From Clostridium sp. (lineage in GTDB: Bacteria; Bacillota; Clostridia; Lachnospirales; Lachnospiraceae): DNA of 64,000 nucleotides. Shown piece after piece: positions 35,572 through 44,261 of this stretch (positions are counted from its first letter, which is position 1; each line of letters starts with the position of its first letter). A program made the position numbers and the translations under genes. The notes beneath the pieces are model-generated. The model saw only the letters and a program-made list of their open reading frames with translations, had not been told where the DNA came from and did not search any database. The stretch spans positions 1-64,000 of the forward strand of contig JAMPEW010000008.1 of NCBI GenBank assembly GCA_023664775.1. Reading direction: 5' to 3'.

Positions 35572-36159
35572 ATGCCTTGGTGGGGAATCGTACTTATCGT
35601 ATTAGCCGTAGCTCTCATACTTCTCTTTGTTCTTTACAAAGTAGGTGATAAGCTGCAAAAGAAACAGTTAGCACAAAAAGAGCAGATTGCAGATGCTGCA
35701 CAGCCTGCAACCATGCTTATTATAGATAAAAAAATAATGCCGCTGAAGGACGCAGGGCTTCCTAAAATGGTAATGGAGCAGACGCCTAAGAGATACCAGA
35801 AGGCGAAGCTTCCGATTGTTAAGGCTAAGGTTGGACCTCAGATTATGAACTTCATCTGCGACGACGCAATATTTGATGACGTTCAGGTTAAAACTGAGGT
35901 TAAAGCAATGATTAGCGGTATATACATAATAAGCGTTAAAAATGTACGTGGAAAGAAAAATAAGGCTGCTGCCGAGGAAGAAAACGGAAAGAAGAAAAAG
36001 AGCTTCAGATCAAAACTGGCTGCAAAACAGGCTGAATATCAGAAGCAGTTAAATGACGAGCTTCTTGCTAAAAAGCAGAACAAGGAAAAGGAAAAATCCA
36101 AGGAAGATATTAAGAAAGAAAAGGAAAGAGCGAAAAAAATAAAAGATGCAATCAAGTAA
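35572..36159 (+). CDS. Single-pass membrane protein with a basic C-terminus, unknown function
   Basis: 195 residues. One N-terminal helix (about 4-24) is followed by a compact domain (about 40-125, '..YQKAKLPIVKAKVGPQIMNF', 'ISGIYIISVKNVRG') and then a Lys/Glu-rich, probably helical tail to the end. SD AAGGAGG precedes ATG 35572. The last 14 bases overlap the CPBP protease gene, so it is in the same operon. It looks like a conserved Lachnospiraceae protein; no function known to me. Confidence 0.7.
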   Translation: MPWWGIVLIVLAVALILLFVLYKVGDKLQKKQLAQKEQIADAAQPATMLIIDKKIMPLKDAGLPKMVMEQTPKRYQKAKLPIVKAKVGPQIMNFICDDAIFDDVQVKTEVKAMISGIYIISVKNVRGKKNKAAAEEENGKKKKSFRSKLAAKQAEYQKQLNDELLAKKQNKEKEKSKEDIKKEKERAKKIKDAIK

Positions 36160-37030
36160 AAGCTTAAAATTGAAGGATATCGTTTTTATATTTCTACCCC
36201 TTCTTGTTATGATTTTAATACAGTACGGGGTAGTTATCACTGACATCATAATTATATTTATAAAAAATCTTATATCTGACGAGAAATCGGCAAATGCATT
36301 TTCCGTAAATCTGATTATGACAAGGGATTATAATCAGCCTATGAATATTGCATATGTTACGCTCGCCAGATATATCGTTTTTATCGTTGTTTTCGGAATT
36401 TGGCTGCGTAAAATAAGCTCCGTCAACGAGCGTAAACAGCTTGTAAACCGTCCCGTCATACCGGCTATTTTCTTCATAATTCTTGCAGGCATTGTCGGAC
36501 AATTTTTTGTAGACAGTGCCCTTATGCTTGCACGTCCTTTTTTCCCAACTGCATTTGCAGAATATGACAAGCAGGTTACATCTCAGGTTTTTGGGGCATC
36601 AGCCTCCTATGTGCTATATTTTACCATATTTTTTATAGCGCCTATTGCCGAAGAAATTTTGTTCAGGGGCTTGTTGCAGAAATATATCGGAAGCTTCTTC
36701 CACAAAATTATGGATAAGGGCGCTGTTCTTTGCACGATATTGTTTCAGGCACTTTTATTTGGCATTTACCACGGAAATATGATACAGGGAATTTATGCAT
36801 TTGTTTTGGGTACCCTTTTGGGCGTTCTCGCTGTAAGCTTTAATAGCCTGATTCCAGGCATACTGTTCCACATGGCAATTAACACGAGCATACTTTTAGC
36901 TCCTGTCACACTCTTTTTATTTAAAACCACTGCCACGACAATCATAACTGGGGTGGTATGCCTGATAATTTTAGTTGGGTGTACATGGCTGTCAGTGAAA
37001 CTGCAAAAACGAAGGTCATCTGATAAATAA
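36146..37030 (+). CDS. CPBP family intramembrane metalloprotease
   Basis: 294 residues, about seven membrane helices. CAAX/bacteriocin-processing (Abi) motifs: APIAEEILFRGLL (EExxxR), FGIYHGNMIQG (FxxxH) and LFHMAIN (HxxxN/B). Members cleave within membranes or confer bacteriocin self-immunity; the substrate is unknown. Last gene of the malQ operon, followed by a terminator hairpin. Confidence 0.88.
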   Translation: MQSSKSLKLKDIVFIFLPLLVMILIQYGVVITDIIIIFIKNLISDEKSANAFSVNLIMTRDYNQPMNIAYVTLARYIVFIVVFGIWLRKISSVNERKQLVNRPVIPAIFFIILAGIVGQFFVDSALMLARPFFPTAFAEYDKQVTSQVFGASASYVLYFTIFFIAPIAEEILFRGLLQKYIGSFFHKIMDKGAVLCTILFQALLFGIYHGNMIQGIYAFVLGTLLGVLAVSFNSLIPGILFHMAINTSILLAPVTLFLFKTTATTIITGVVCLIILVGCTWLSVKLQKRRSSDK

Positions 37031-37047
37031 TATACGGATAAAAAATA

Positions 37048-37102
37048 GGGCTGTCACATTAGGAGTATTGATAGAAAAATCCTTGATGTGACAGTCCTTT
37101 TT
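37048..37102 (+). terminator. GGGCTGTCACA hairpin after the malQ operon
   Basis: GGGCTGTCACATTAGGAG pairs with TCCTTGATGTGACAGTCC, then TTTTT. A clear member of the recurrent hairpin family. Confidence 0.8.
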
Positions 37103-37153
37103 GGCGTCTAATCTACAAAAATCGTCCTTCAATCTGCAAAAATCGCCAACCTG

Positions 37154-37182
37154 TTGAAAACCATTTTAAAAAATGCTATTGT
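37154..37182 (+). promoter_or_regulatory. Promoter of the secreted-toxin operon
   Basis: TTGAAA (37154-37159), 17-base spacer, TATTGT (37177-37182), 38 bases before the first start codon at 37220. Confidence 0.5.
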
Positions 37183-37219
37183 TTAAAGAAGATACTTTAT
37201 TTTATAGGAGGGTTATATC

Positions 37220-37546
37220 ATGGGGGAAAACAAACTGATATACATAAAAGAAGAAGTAAAGCCTATGGGAGACACCGCAGTATTGAATTTATTAACGACC
37301 TACAAAAATACTATAACGGAGCATCTGAATAATTCCAAATCGCATTTGCTTACAGGGGAATTGAACACGAGGGATGATTTGCTTCAGGGAGACTATTACG
37401 ACATATACATTGAAAAAAGGAATGCATGGATGCAGGAGATAACACAAATACAAGCGAAGTATGATGCCGTATTAACAAATATTGATAACTGTATTGCAGA
37501 TATCAATCATAAAGCAGCTTCGTGGAATTTAAAAAAGAAGGGGTAA
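37220..37546 (+). CDS. Small helical protein, WXG100/ESX-like, toxin operon gene 1
   Basis: 108 residues, SD GGAGGG before ATG 37220. The sequence is strongly helical with a central loop and a Trp near residue 68 ('KRNAWMQEI') but no exact WxG. It has no signal peptide. Size, helix-loop-helix character and position at the head of an operon with a WXG-like protein and a metallopeptidase toxin suggest a type VII secretion partner or chaperone. A later in-frame ATG (residue 16) is possible but has a weaker SD. Confidence 0.6.
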   Translation: MGENKLIYIKEEVKPMGDTAVLNLLTTYKNTITEHLNNSKSHLLTGELNTRDDLLQGDYYDIYIEKRNAWMQEITQIQAKYDAVLTNIDNCIADINHKAASWNLKKKG

Positions 37547-37548
37547 GG

Positions 37549-37860
37549 GTGATAGAGTTGAGCGAAATATATAAGTTAGATGAGGATGCGGAGAGCGCCG
37601 TAAATATATTAACGAATATACGGTATGAATTCGACGAGCTTCGTGGAATAAACAAAACTATTAGTGATATGCTGTCAGATGACGCATGGAAGGGCTTGGC
37701 AAAGGAAAAGGCAAACCTTACCCATCGTGTAATTGAAGCCTATGCCGAGAATATTTTTCAGTTAATTTTTGAGGCTGAAGAGGAAATGAAAAATTTAATG
37801 TATAACGCATATGATTTTTCGGATATATCAGAAAAGATAAAATTGATTAAAGGAATTTAA
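37549..37860 (+). CDS. Small helical protein, WXG100-like, toxin operon gene 2
   Basis: 103 residues from a GTG at 37549 (AAGGGG upstream), two bases after the previous stop. It contains 'MLSDDAWKGLAKEKANLTHR', with WKG fitting the WxG turn of ESX proteins, flanked by two long helices. This is the best ESX-like motif in the operon. A start at 37522 inside the previous gene is less likely. It probably pairs with another small protein of the operon for secretion. Confidence 0.62.
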   Translation: MIELSEIYKLDEDAESAVNILTNIRYEFDELRGINKTISDMLSDDAWKGLAKEKANLTHRVIEAYAENIFQLIFEAEEEMKNLMYNAYDFSDISEKIKLIKGI

Positions 37861-37870
37861 TGGAGGATAA

Positions 37871-38482
37871 ATGAGAGAACAGGAATTATATGTAATAAAC
37901 AGAGCGCTAGACGGCAAGGATATATTTGGCTTGCAAAATCAGGAAAAGCTCCAGCTTACAGAGCTTATCATTGAAGGCATTAAAACCCGCCTGATTCTAA
38001 GCGGTATATTGGAAGCCTACGATAGATTTTCAAACAAAGGACTTATATATACAAAACGCCTGCAAGCCTATAAAAATGCTGACAGCTACATAGTCATTGA
38101 TAATATTATCCTTGCACTGACAGAAACAAAACAGGCAATCTTACTTTTTTACAATAAACATTATGATGAATACAGCTTGGAAACAGTGGCTTTTGGAGAA
38201 GTAATATCTATGATACTGAAAAAATATAGTTTCATGTCAAACTGTAATACACATGATGTTGGAGAAGAAATTGCATGCAGCAACCTAGATGAATACACCT
38301 TTAATGCAAAAAACAATTTTGACATTAAGATATATGATAAAAATTCTTTGAAAAGCAGCAAAAAATATTTTTTATATGACAATAAAATCCATATATTTGA
38401 TTATAAAAACAAGATATTAAAAACCTGCGTTGGCAATGAGGCATTAACGCAATTGAAGAAGGAGGTATACATGTATGTTTGA
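37871..38482 (+). CDS. DUF5081-like protein, toxin operon gene 3
   Basis: 203 residues, SD TGGAGG before ATG 37871. The sequence ('..ALDGKDIFGLQ', 'IIEGIKTRLILSGILEAYD', 'YIVIDNIILALTETKQAIL') resembles the accessory proteins found next to LXG toxins in Firmicutes (DUF5081 or EspG-like). Such proteins may act as effector-specific chaperones. The assignment rests on context and general resemblance. Overlaps the next gene by 8 bases. Confidence 0.55.
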   Translation: MREQELYVINRALDGKDIFGLQNQEKLQLTELIIEGIKTRLILSGILEAYDRFSNKGLIYTKRLQAYKNADSYIVIDNIILALTETKQAILLFYNKHYDEYSLETVAFGEVISMILKKYSFMSNCNTHDVGEEIACSNLDEYTFNAKNNFDIKIYDKNSLKSSKKYFLYDNKIHIFDYKNKILKTCVGNEALTQLKKEVYMYV

Positions 38483-38792
38483 AATCGTATACAACGAGGA
38501 CCTGATGGATAACATAGCTGACCAATATAAAAAAGCTGCCAGCATCGTGGAGAACACAATTTTAGAGCTTGACAGCTTTGGCACACAGCTAAATGATACG
38601 TATGAGGGACAGGCATCGGACGAGATAATTCCTGCGTTTGTTTCCAAAACAAAGGAACACCTACAGCTTTTAAAGCTATGCTACGAAAGTGCAGAAGCTT
38701 ATGTTGCAACATCAAAAAACACAATGCTTCTGCTTGATAATTTGAATGCACATGCCATGCAAATATTAGGTATAAATTGGGAGGAAAATTAA
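38475..38792 (+). CDS. WXG100-like helical protein, toxin operon gene 4
   Basis: 105 residues, SD AAGGAGG before ATG 38475. Predicted helix-turn-helix with 'LNDTYEGQASDEIIPAFVSK' at the turn, where a YEG replaces WxG, as in many LXG-associated small proteins. Its stop TAA overlaps the ATG of the toxin gene, so the two are translated together. Likely the secretion partner of the toxin's N-terminal domain. Confidence 0.65.
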   Translation: MFEIVYNEDLMDNIADQYKKAASIVENTILELDSFGTQLNDTYEGQASDEIIPAFVSKTKEHLQLLKLCYESAEAYVATSKNTMLLLDNLNAHAMQILGINWEEN

Positions 38793-39793
38793 TGGGATTT
38801 ATCTATAAATCAATCCAAAACAGTTGGATAGACATATCCATGGATATGTATAATTATAGAACCAGAGAAGCCTTAGATGACTTATATAAAATCGACGGTG
38901 AACTCAGTACGCTAAAAACAAAGCTTGCAGCACTCGGCAAGACAGTGAATCTTAACTGTAATGTAACCTTTGATATGCTGGAGGATTTAAACGAAAAAAG
39001 AAGAAAACTGATCAGCTTTGCTGACGGGATTCACTATGAATTATCATATTTAGCAGACAATCCCTTTTCTGTTGCAATGGGAAATATAGTGGAGGCGGCA
39101 TATGCCCTTAACCCAAAGGACATAAAAGTAAGCACGACAGGTCCTTCCGGAACAGAAGTTACATATTCCCTGGAAAGCCTTATAAGTGCAGATATATATG
39201 ATGCCACCTTGAAGGCAGACTTTGAAGCAAGAGTTGCTGCGCTTGATACAGACGAAATATCCTATGATTTAAGTCAGGCACTGATAGAAGGGGATTATTG
39301 GGAGGTCGAATACAAAAAAGCATTAAAAATCGCTGAGGCTCAAAATGAAATATTTACAGCCGATGTTAGAAATAACTGGGTCGATATGTCCGACAGTGAC
39401 CGAAAGAAGCTTGCAAAGAAATACATCAAAAAGCTGATAGAAATATACGGTGGTGAAGTCAATATATACTACAAAGTAAAATTTGATGATCTTGAAGACG
39501 GCAAATTCGGAAAAACGGAGCGCGGCACAATTTGGCTTAACTATAATTTTATCGACAGCCCTGTCGAAAAATATTCCGTAGATAAATTTATTGCCACCAT
39601 GACCCATGAAGCAAGACATATGTATCAAAAAAAAGTAAAACTCGAGCCTGACAAATTTAATGTACCTAAGTCTATAATTGATGGGTGGAGGCAAAATATA
39701 GAATATTCAGATGATGAACTTGAAAATTACTACCATACTCTAAGTGAGGCAGATGCAAGAGCATTTGCCGCCTTGGCAAGACTGTACTATTAA
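38792..39793 (+). CDS. Putative type VII-secreted toxin with C-terminal zinc metallopeptidase domain
   Basis: 333 residues from ATG 38792 (SD GGGAGG). The N-terminal about 130 residues are helical and LXG-like; a linker follows; the C-terminal domain (about 190-333) carries a zincin motif THEARHMYQ (HExxH variant with a following RH) and a downstream 'LSEADARAFAALARL' where the third metal ligand Glu/Asp would lie. The same motif layout occurs in metallopeptidase toxins of polymorphic toxin systems. It is followed by two identical lipoprotein genes, the expected position of immunity. No signal peptide. The cleavage target is unknown. Confidence 0.7.
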   Translation: MGFIYKSIQNSWIDISMDMYNYRTREALDDLYKIDGELSTLKTKLAALGKTVNLNCNVTFDMLEDLNEKRRKLISFADGIHYELSYLADNPFSVAMGNIVEAAYALNPKDIKVSTTGPSGTEVTYSLESLISADIYDATLKADFEARVAALDTDEISYDLSQALIEGDYWEVEYKKALKIAEAQNEIFTADVRNNWVDMSDSDRKKLAKKYIKKLIEIYGGEVNIYYKVKFDDLEDGKFGKTERGTIWLNYNFIDSPVEKYSVDKFIATMTHEARHMYQKKVKLEPDKFNVPKSIIDGWRQNIEYSDDELENYYHTLSEADARAFAALARLYY

Positions 39794-39807
39794 ACGGAGG
39801 GTCTGAC

Positions 39808-40332
39808 ATGAAAAGATTGATTATTCCAATTCTTATTATGGCGTTATTTCTTTCAGGCTGTACAAGCTACGAAGAACGGCAAAAAATGGGGTTTATAAAC
39901 TCAATTTATGTAATCGAATTAACACTTAACAGTGATTTTCCAATGCAGCTAATGAGAAAGGTTGAGCTTACAGAAATAGATAAAAAATTTGTTTCCTTAG
40001 ATACTCCTTATGTTGCTCCTGATAGCGTTAATAGGGAAATAAATGGGTTAGGGTTTCCATATCCATATGATAACTCACATAATTGGTATATAACGCAAAT
40101 TTATATCTATGTGAGTAAATATAATATTCTAGGTCTTACCGTCGGTGATGACAGAGAAAAAATAGACGCAACGATGGAACAGTTTGGCTATACATTAGAA
40201 TTTGACGAAGGAGCATATCTTGGCTTTAGAAAAGGCGAAATTTCCGTTTTCTTTCATTTTGGGGATTCCAAAGCATATGTTGCAGTATCTGTTTTCCGTC
40301 TGACGCTAGACGACATATTAAGCTATTATTAA
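39808..40332 (+). CDS. Lipoprotein, copy 1, possible immunity protein
   Basis: 174 residues with a lipobox signal (IIPILIMALFLSGCTSYE, Cys 18). The mature part is a small alpha/beta domain ('..IYVSKYNILGLTVGDDREKI', 'FFHFGDSKAYVAVSVFRLT'). It starts 14 bases after the toxin gene with SD GGAGGG. An outer-surface lipoprotein immediately behind a secreted metallopeptidase is a plausible immunity factor, but nothing in the sequence proves binding. A second, identical copy follows at 40430. Confidence 0.72.
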   Translation: MKRLIIPILIMALFLSGCTSYEERQKMGFINSIYVIELTLNSDFPMQLMRKVELTEIDKKFVSLDTPYVAPDSVNREINGLGFPYPYDNSHNWYITQIYIYVSKYNILGLTVGDDREKIDATMEQFGYTLEFDEGAYLGFRKGEISVFFHFGDSKAYVAVSVFRLTLDDILSYY

Positions 40333-40429
40333 TTCTATTATGTACGATGGATGGTGTATACCGATTATTAATGTTATATTAATTAACCTGCCGCCTTGGC
40401 AAGACTGTACTACTAAATAGGAGGGTTCA

Positions 40430-40954
40430 ATGAAAAGATTGATTATTCCAATTCTTATTATGGCGTTATTTCTTTCAGGCTGTACAAGCTACGAAGAACG
40501 GCAAAAAATGGGGTTTATAAACTCAATTTATGTAATCGAATTAACACTTAACAGTGATTTTCCAATGCAGCTAATGAGAAAGGTTGAGCTTACAGAAATA
40601 GATAAAAAATTTGTTTCCTTAGATACTCCTTATGTTGCTCCTGATAGCGTTAATAGGGAAATAAATGGGTTAGGGTTTCCATATCCATATGATAACTCAC
40701 ATAATTGGTATATAACGCAAATTTATATCTATGTGAGTAAATATAATATTCTAGGTCTTACCGTCGGTGATGACAGAGAAAAAATAGACGCAACGATGGA
40801 ACAGTTTGGCTATACATTAGAATTTGACGAAGGAGCATATCTTGGCTTTAGAAAAGGCGAAATTTCCGTTTTCTTTCATTTTGGGGATTCCAAAGCATAT
40901 GTTGCAGTATCTGTTTTCCGTCTGACGCTAGACGACATATTAAGCTATTATTAA
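40430..40954 (+). CDS. Lipoprotein, copy 2, identical to copy 1
   Basis: The 174-residue product is identical to that of 39808-40332, and the DNA appears identical over the coding region and about 55 bases downstream. Lipobox LSGC as in copy 1, SD AGGAGGG. The bases just upstream repeat the last about 24 bases of the toxin gene, showing that the duplicated unit included that segment. The identity indicates a very recent duplication or ongoing gene conversion. Confidence 0.75.
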   Translation: MKRLIIPILIMALFLSGCTSYEERQKMGFINSIYVIELTLNSDFPMQLMRKVELTEIDKKFVSLDTPYVAPDSVNREINGLGFPYPYDNSHNWYITQIYIYVSKYNILGLTVGDDREKIDATMEQFGYTLEFDEGAYLGFRKGEISVFFHFGDSKAYVAVSVFRLTLDDILSYY

Positions 40955-41097
40955 TTCTATTATGTACGATGGATGGTGTATACCGATTATTAATGTTATA
41001 TTAATTAACCTGCCGCCTTGGAAAGACTATATTACAAAACAGGAAAGAGAATATTATTTTGAATAATTCCACTATGGCTTGTTGTGTATTCCATTAC

Positions 41098-41715
41098 TTA
41101 CGGCATCCACTCATATATATAAACCTTCTCGTCGGGGTCGTCCTTATAAGCACCCAGCTTTATGATTTCTTTAAGTGCAAACGGTGTATTTCTCATTGCC
41201 TCCATCATTTCATAGGTGCAATAGTAAAGTATGACCGTTACCATTCTCGGACTGCTTTTCATGGAGCTTATAATTTTATCAAGAATTTTTGCAAGTATAT
41301 CCCTTGAAAATGGATTGAACATATAAAAGAAGCTGTCGCAGGGCTGTATGTCATAGTCCTCTGCCTTGATATTAAAAAGATGAAATTTGTCCTCCTGATT
41401 TTTAAATCTTGTATGATAATAGGCAGCATTTTCCTCCAGCCGTTCAAAAATTTTACTGTCATATTCAATCCCTGTCACATGACACATAAACCTCTGATTG
41501 CAAAAAAATAAAACCCGACCCATGCCGCAGCCTACATCTACAAGCGTATCTTCCTTTGTAAGCTTCACCCTGTCAAATATTTTTACAAGTCCGTCATACT
41601 CGGAGGCGGCATAAGAATAATTTGTTTCCCCAGGAGCAATTTCTTCAACAGGCTTTTCCTCAGACGTGTTGATACCTAAAAATTTTTCAAATGAAAGCTC
41701 TGATATTTTATTCAT
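41098..41715 (-). CDS. Class I SAM-dependent methyltransferase, substrate unknown
   Basis: 205 residues. The Rossmann motif I is clear (LVDVGCGMGRVLFF), with the acidic end of strand 2 in 'VTGIEYDSKIFERLEENA' and motif IV 'FFYMFNPFSRDIL' where a catalytic Asn-Pro may lie. It shares low similarity with small-molecule and tRNA methyltransferases. It starts directly after the DUF1934 gene (stop 41716), so it is in that operon. Confidence 0.75.
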   Translation of the reverse strand: MNKISELSFEKFLGINTSEEKPVEEIAPGETNYSYAASEYDGLVKIFDRVKLTKEDTLVDVGCGMGRVLFFCNQRFMCHVTGIEYDSKIFERLEENAAYYHTRFKNQEDKFHLFNIKAEDYDIQPCDSFFYMFNPFSRDILAKILDKIISSMKSSPRMVTVILYYCTYEMMEAMRNTPFALKEIIKLGAYKDDPDEKVYIYEWMP

Positions 41716-42126
41716 TCATCCAACCTCAATCCTTACAAGAAGCTTCACGGGTGCTGCTGCCCTGCTTTCTCCCATATCGAGAAAATACACAGCCTCCACA
41801 TTGATTGTCCCATTATCCGACTGTTCAAATTTGTAGCTTGTCGTTTTTAATGTGACGGCGATATCCCCGTATGCCGTTTTGTACATAGAATGGTGGACAA
41901 GCCCCTCCTCATAAATAAAATCAGAAACAAGCGCACCCCGCCTTGTGACACGCATACTCTTAGGATTTATCAAAATCGTTGTCCTCGTCATTTTCTTATC
42001 TCCCGATAAATCCGAGACATACACAAGCCGAAACTGCTGTCCTTGATGCTCCATTACTGCGGCTATTTTTGTTTCGCTCACATCACCATTTTCATCAGTT
42101 GTAACAAGCTCCATGTTTACCTTCAT
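41716..42126 (-). CDS. DUF1934 (YwiB-like) protein
   Basis: 136 residues from ATG 42126. An all-beta lipocalin-like protein: 'MKVNMELVTTDENGDVSETK', 'RRGALVSDFIYEEGLVHHSM', 'YGDIAVTLKTTSYKFEQSDN', 'AVYFLDMGESRAAAPVKLLV'. These segments match the DUF1934 family, which lies near cell-wall or arginyl-tRNA genes in many Firmicutes. No catalytic function is known. Immediately upstream of the methyltransferase, downstream of murI by 26 bases. Confidence 0.78.
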   Translation of the reverse strand: MKVNMELVTTDENGDVSETKIAAVMEHQGQQFRLVYVSDLSGDKKMTRTTILINPKSMRVTRRGALVSDFIYEEGLVHHSMYKTAYGDIAVTLKTTSYKFEQSDNGTINVEAVYFLDMGESRAAAPVKLLVRIEVG

Positions 42127-42152
42127 ATCATAAATTCCCTGCAATACATATC

Positions 42153-42956
42153 CTAATAGCTTTCGATATCAACTACATTTACAGTATCTACGTGTATCGG
42201 CAGTACCCGGTCTGCAAATGCCTTGAATTTGTCCACGCCGTCACTTACATAAAACTCATACAACGGCATTTTATCCTCGGTACAGAGCATATCCTTTCCG
42301 CCCAAAATGTTTTTCAGCTCCTTTGCCGTTTCATATGCGGGATTAATCAGGGTGACCTTTGCACCCATGTACCTTTTTATGGGATTGGACAACAGCGGAT
42401 AATGTGTGCAGCCAAGTACAAGGGAATCCACCTTGTATTCCTTAAGCTCAGACAAATACCTGTCAACCATATCGTCAGTTATCCTGTCCTCAATCAGCCC
42501 CTCCTCAACAAGGGGTACAAAAAGCGGACATGCCTTACCAACAACAGTTACCTCCTTGTCAAGCTGCCTGATATAGTCCGTATATATACCTGATTTTATC
42601 GTTCCCTCAGTTGCAATAATGCCGACGCTTTTTGTCTTTGACATCTCCACTGCCATTTTTGCACCCGGTCTTACAACTCCCACAACAGGAAGCTTCATCT
42701 CATCCCGCATATCCTCAAGGGCAAGGGCGCTTGCAGTGTTGCAGGCAAAAACAATAGCCTTGACATTTTTTGTCATAAGAAATCTCACTATCTGTTTGGA
42801 AAATTTAAGTACCGTCTGCTTGGATTTGCTTCCGTAAGGAACACGGGCAGTATCGCCAAAATATACTATATTTTCACTTGGAAGCTGGCGCATGATTTCC
42901 CTTACGACAGTAAGTCCGCCAACTCCCGAATCAAATACTCCGATTGGTGCTTCCAT
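42153..42956 (-). CDS. murI: Glutamate racemase
   Basis: 267 residues from ATG 42956 (SD AAGGAGG). Catalytic signatures: FDSGVGGLTVVREI, YFGDTARVPYG, the Cys in FACNTASALAL and the second Cys in LVLGCTHYPLL. The two cysteines interconvert L- and D-glutamate for peptidoglycan. Followed by DUF1934 and preceded by ddl, giving a cell-wall precursor operon. Confidence 0.95.
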   Translation of the reverse strand: MEAPIGVFDSGVGGLTVVREIMRQLPSENIVYFGDTARVPYGSKSKQTVLKFSKQIVRFLMTKNVKAIVFACNTASALALEDMRDEMKLPVVGVVRPGAKMAVEMSKTKSVGIIATEGTIKSGIYTDYIRQLDKEVTVVGKACPLFVPLVEEGLIEDRITDDMVDRYLSELKEYKVDSLVLGCTHYPLLSNPIKRYMGAKVTLINPAYETAKELKNILGGKDMLCTEDKMPLYEFYVSDGVDKFKAFADRVLPIHVDTVNVVDIESY

Positions 42957-42999
42957 AAAAGCCTCCTTCATTACAAATCAAAATGTTCCGTGTTACATA

Positions 43000-44070
43000 T
43001 TAATTTCTCTCTACAGACATGTCAATCAGCGTTTCAACAAGCTTATTGATATCATATCCCCTTGCCGCCCACAGCATTGGGTACATGCTTATGGAGGTAA
43101 AGCCCGGAAGTGTGTTTATCTCATTAAATACAACACTGTTTGTATCTTTTTCCATAAAAAAGTCTACTCTTGCAAGACCAAAGCCGTCAATGGCATTAAA
43201 TATTTTGACTGCCTTATCACGTATTTCAGCCTCAACGCCATCAGGAAGCGCAGGATCAATGACTGTTTTTGACTCCTCACTGTTATACTTTGCATCATAA
43301 TCATAAAATTCCACAGCAGAAAGTATTTCTCCCACGCCTGATGCCTTTGTAGTTTTATCGTGTCCCATAACGGCACATTCAAGCTCCCTTCCCACGATGG
43401 TCTCCTCAACTAAAATCTTGTAATCGTGCTCTGCCGCAAGCCTTAACGCAGCTATGAGAGCTTCCCTATTTTCCGCCTTTGAAACTCCCTTTGAGGAGCC
43501 TGACTTTGAAGGCTTTACAAAAACAGGATAATCAAGGCCGGCTTCAACCCTTGCTGCAACCTCCTCCATGTCCGAAAGCTCATTTTTAAGAATAGGAACA
43601 TAGCTTGCCTGCCGTATGCCGAGCGTATCGACAATAAGCTTCGTATAAAATTTATCCATTGCTGCCGCTGAAGCAAGCACGCCGCAGCCTACATAAGATA
43701 TGTCTGCTGCCTCGAAAAGTCCCTGTATCGTTCCGTCCTCACCGTACATGCCGTGGAGAACAGGAAATGCAACGTCAAGCCTTACATTTTCCAGCACCTT
43801 ATATGTACCATCCTCCTCTGCATATACAATAAGCTCCCCCTTCGTATCAGGCGAAATAATGGCATGTCTTTTACCTTCCTGCCAGCCCCCGCTTTCAATG
43901 TCAGCCACGTCCTTTGCAAGAAGCCAGCTTCCCTCCCTTGTTATCCCCACAAGATAGGGATTATACTTTGTCCTGTCAATCGCATTTATTATCGTAATCA
44001 CAGATATGCATGATATTTCATGCTCCGAGGACCTCCCTCCAAAAATTACTGCAATATTTTTCTTTTCCAT
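43000..44070 (-). CDS. ddl: D-alanine--D-alanine ligase
   Basis: 356 residues from ATG 44070 (SD GGAGG). ATP-grasp enzyme with N-terminal VIFGGRSSEHEISC, 'FPVLHGMYGEDGTIQGLFE', 'PVFVKPSKSGSSKGVSKA', 'ARVDFFMEKD' and the C-terminal 'VFNEINTLPGFTSISMYPML' signature. It makes the D-Ala-D-Ala dipeptide. The Y residue in the omega-loop region, rather than a VanA-type His, cannot be assessed with certainty. Likely the first gene of the ddl-murI operon. Confidence 0.95.
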   Translation of the reverse strand: MEKKNIAVIFGGRSSEHEISCISVITIINAIDRTKYNPYLVGITREGSWLLAKDVADIESGGWQEGKRHAIISPDTKGELIVYAEEDGTYKVLENVRLDVAFPVLHGMYGEDGTIQGLFEAADISYVGCGVLASAAAMDKFYTKLIVDTLGIRQASYVPILKNELSDMEEVAARVEAGLDYPVFVKPSKSGSSKGVSKAENREALIAALRLAAEHDYKILVEETIVGRELECAVMGHDKTTKASGVGEILSAVEFYDYDAKYNSEESKTVIDPALPDGVEAEIRDKAVKIFNAIDGFGLARVDFFMEKDTNSVVFNEINTLPGFTSISMYPMLWAARGYDINKLVETLIDMSVERN

Positions 44071-44136
44071 AGCTTCCTCCAAAATTTATTTTAATTTATG
44101 GGTTCATTGGCAGACAATGCCATTCCATAAAAACAA

Positions 44137-44211
44137 AAAACACAGGCACACTGACCATTACTCTACAGTGTACCATTCAAGTACAATTAAAGTCAATAGT
44201 GCCTATGTTTA
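44137..44211 (-). terminator. Hairpin after spoIIR
   Basis: AAACACAGGCACACTGAC near 44139 pairs with TCAATAGTGCCTATGTTT near 44194, with minor mismatches, across a 38-base loop that itself can fold. Located downstream of the spoIIR stop codon (44262) on the minus strand. Confidence 0.5.
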
Positions 44212-44261
44212 TAGTATATGTTTCAATCGATACGCCAAAACACACGATTTCTAATTTTTGC

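Larger units (their letters stand above)
39766..41037. repeat. Tandem duplication of a 622-bp unit carrying the lipoprotein gene
   Basis: The unit starts with TGCCGCCTTGGCAAGACTGT (the toxin 3' end) at 39766, recurs at 40389, and a decayed third boundary (TGCCGCCTTGGAAAGACTAT) begins at 41011. Spacing is 623 and 622 bases. The unit includes the SD, the lipoprotein gene and about 65 bases of spacer. Confidence 0.85.
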
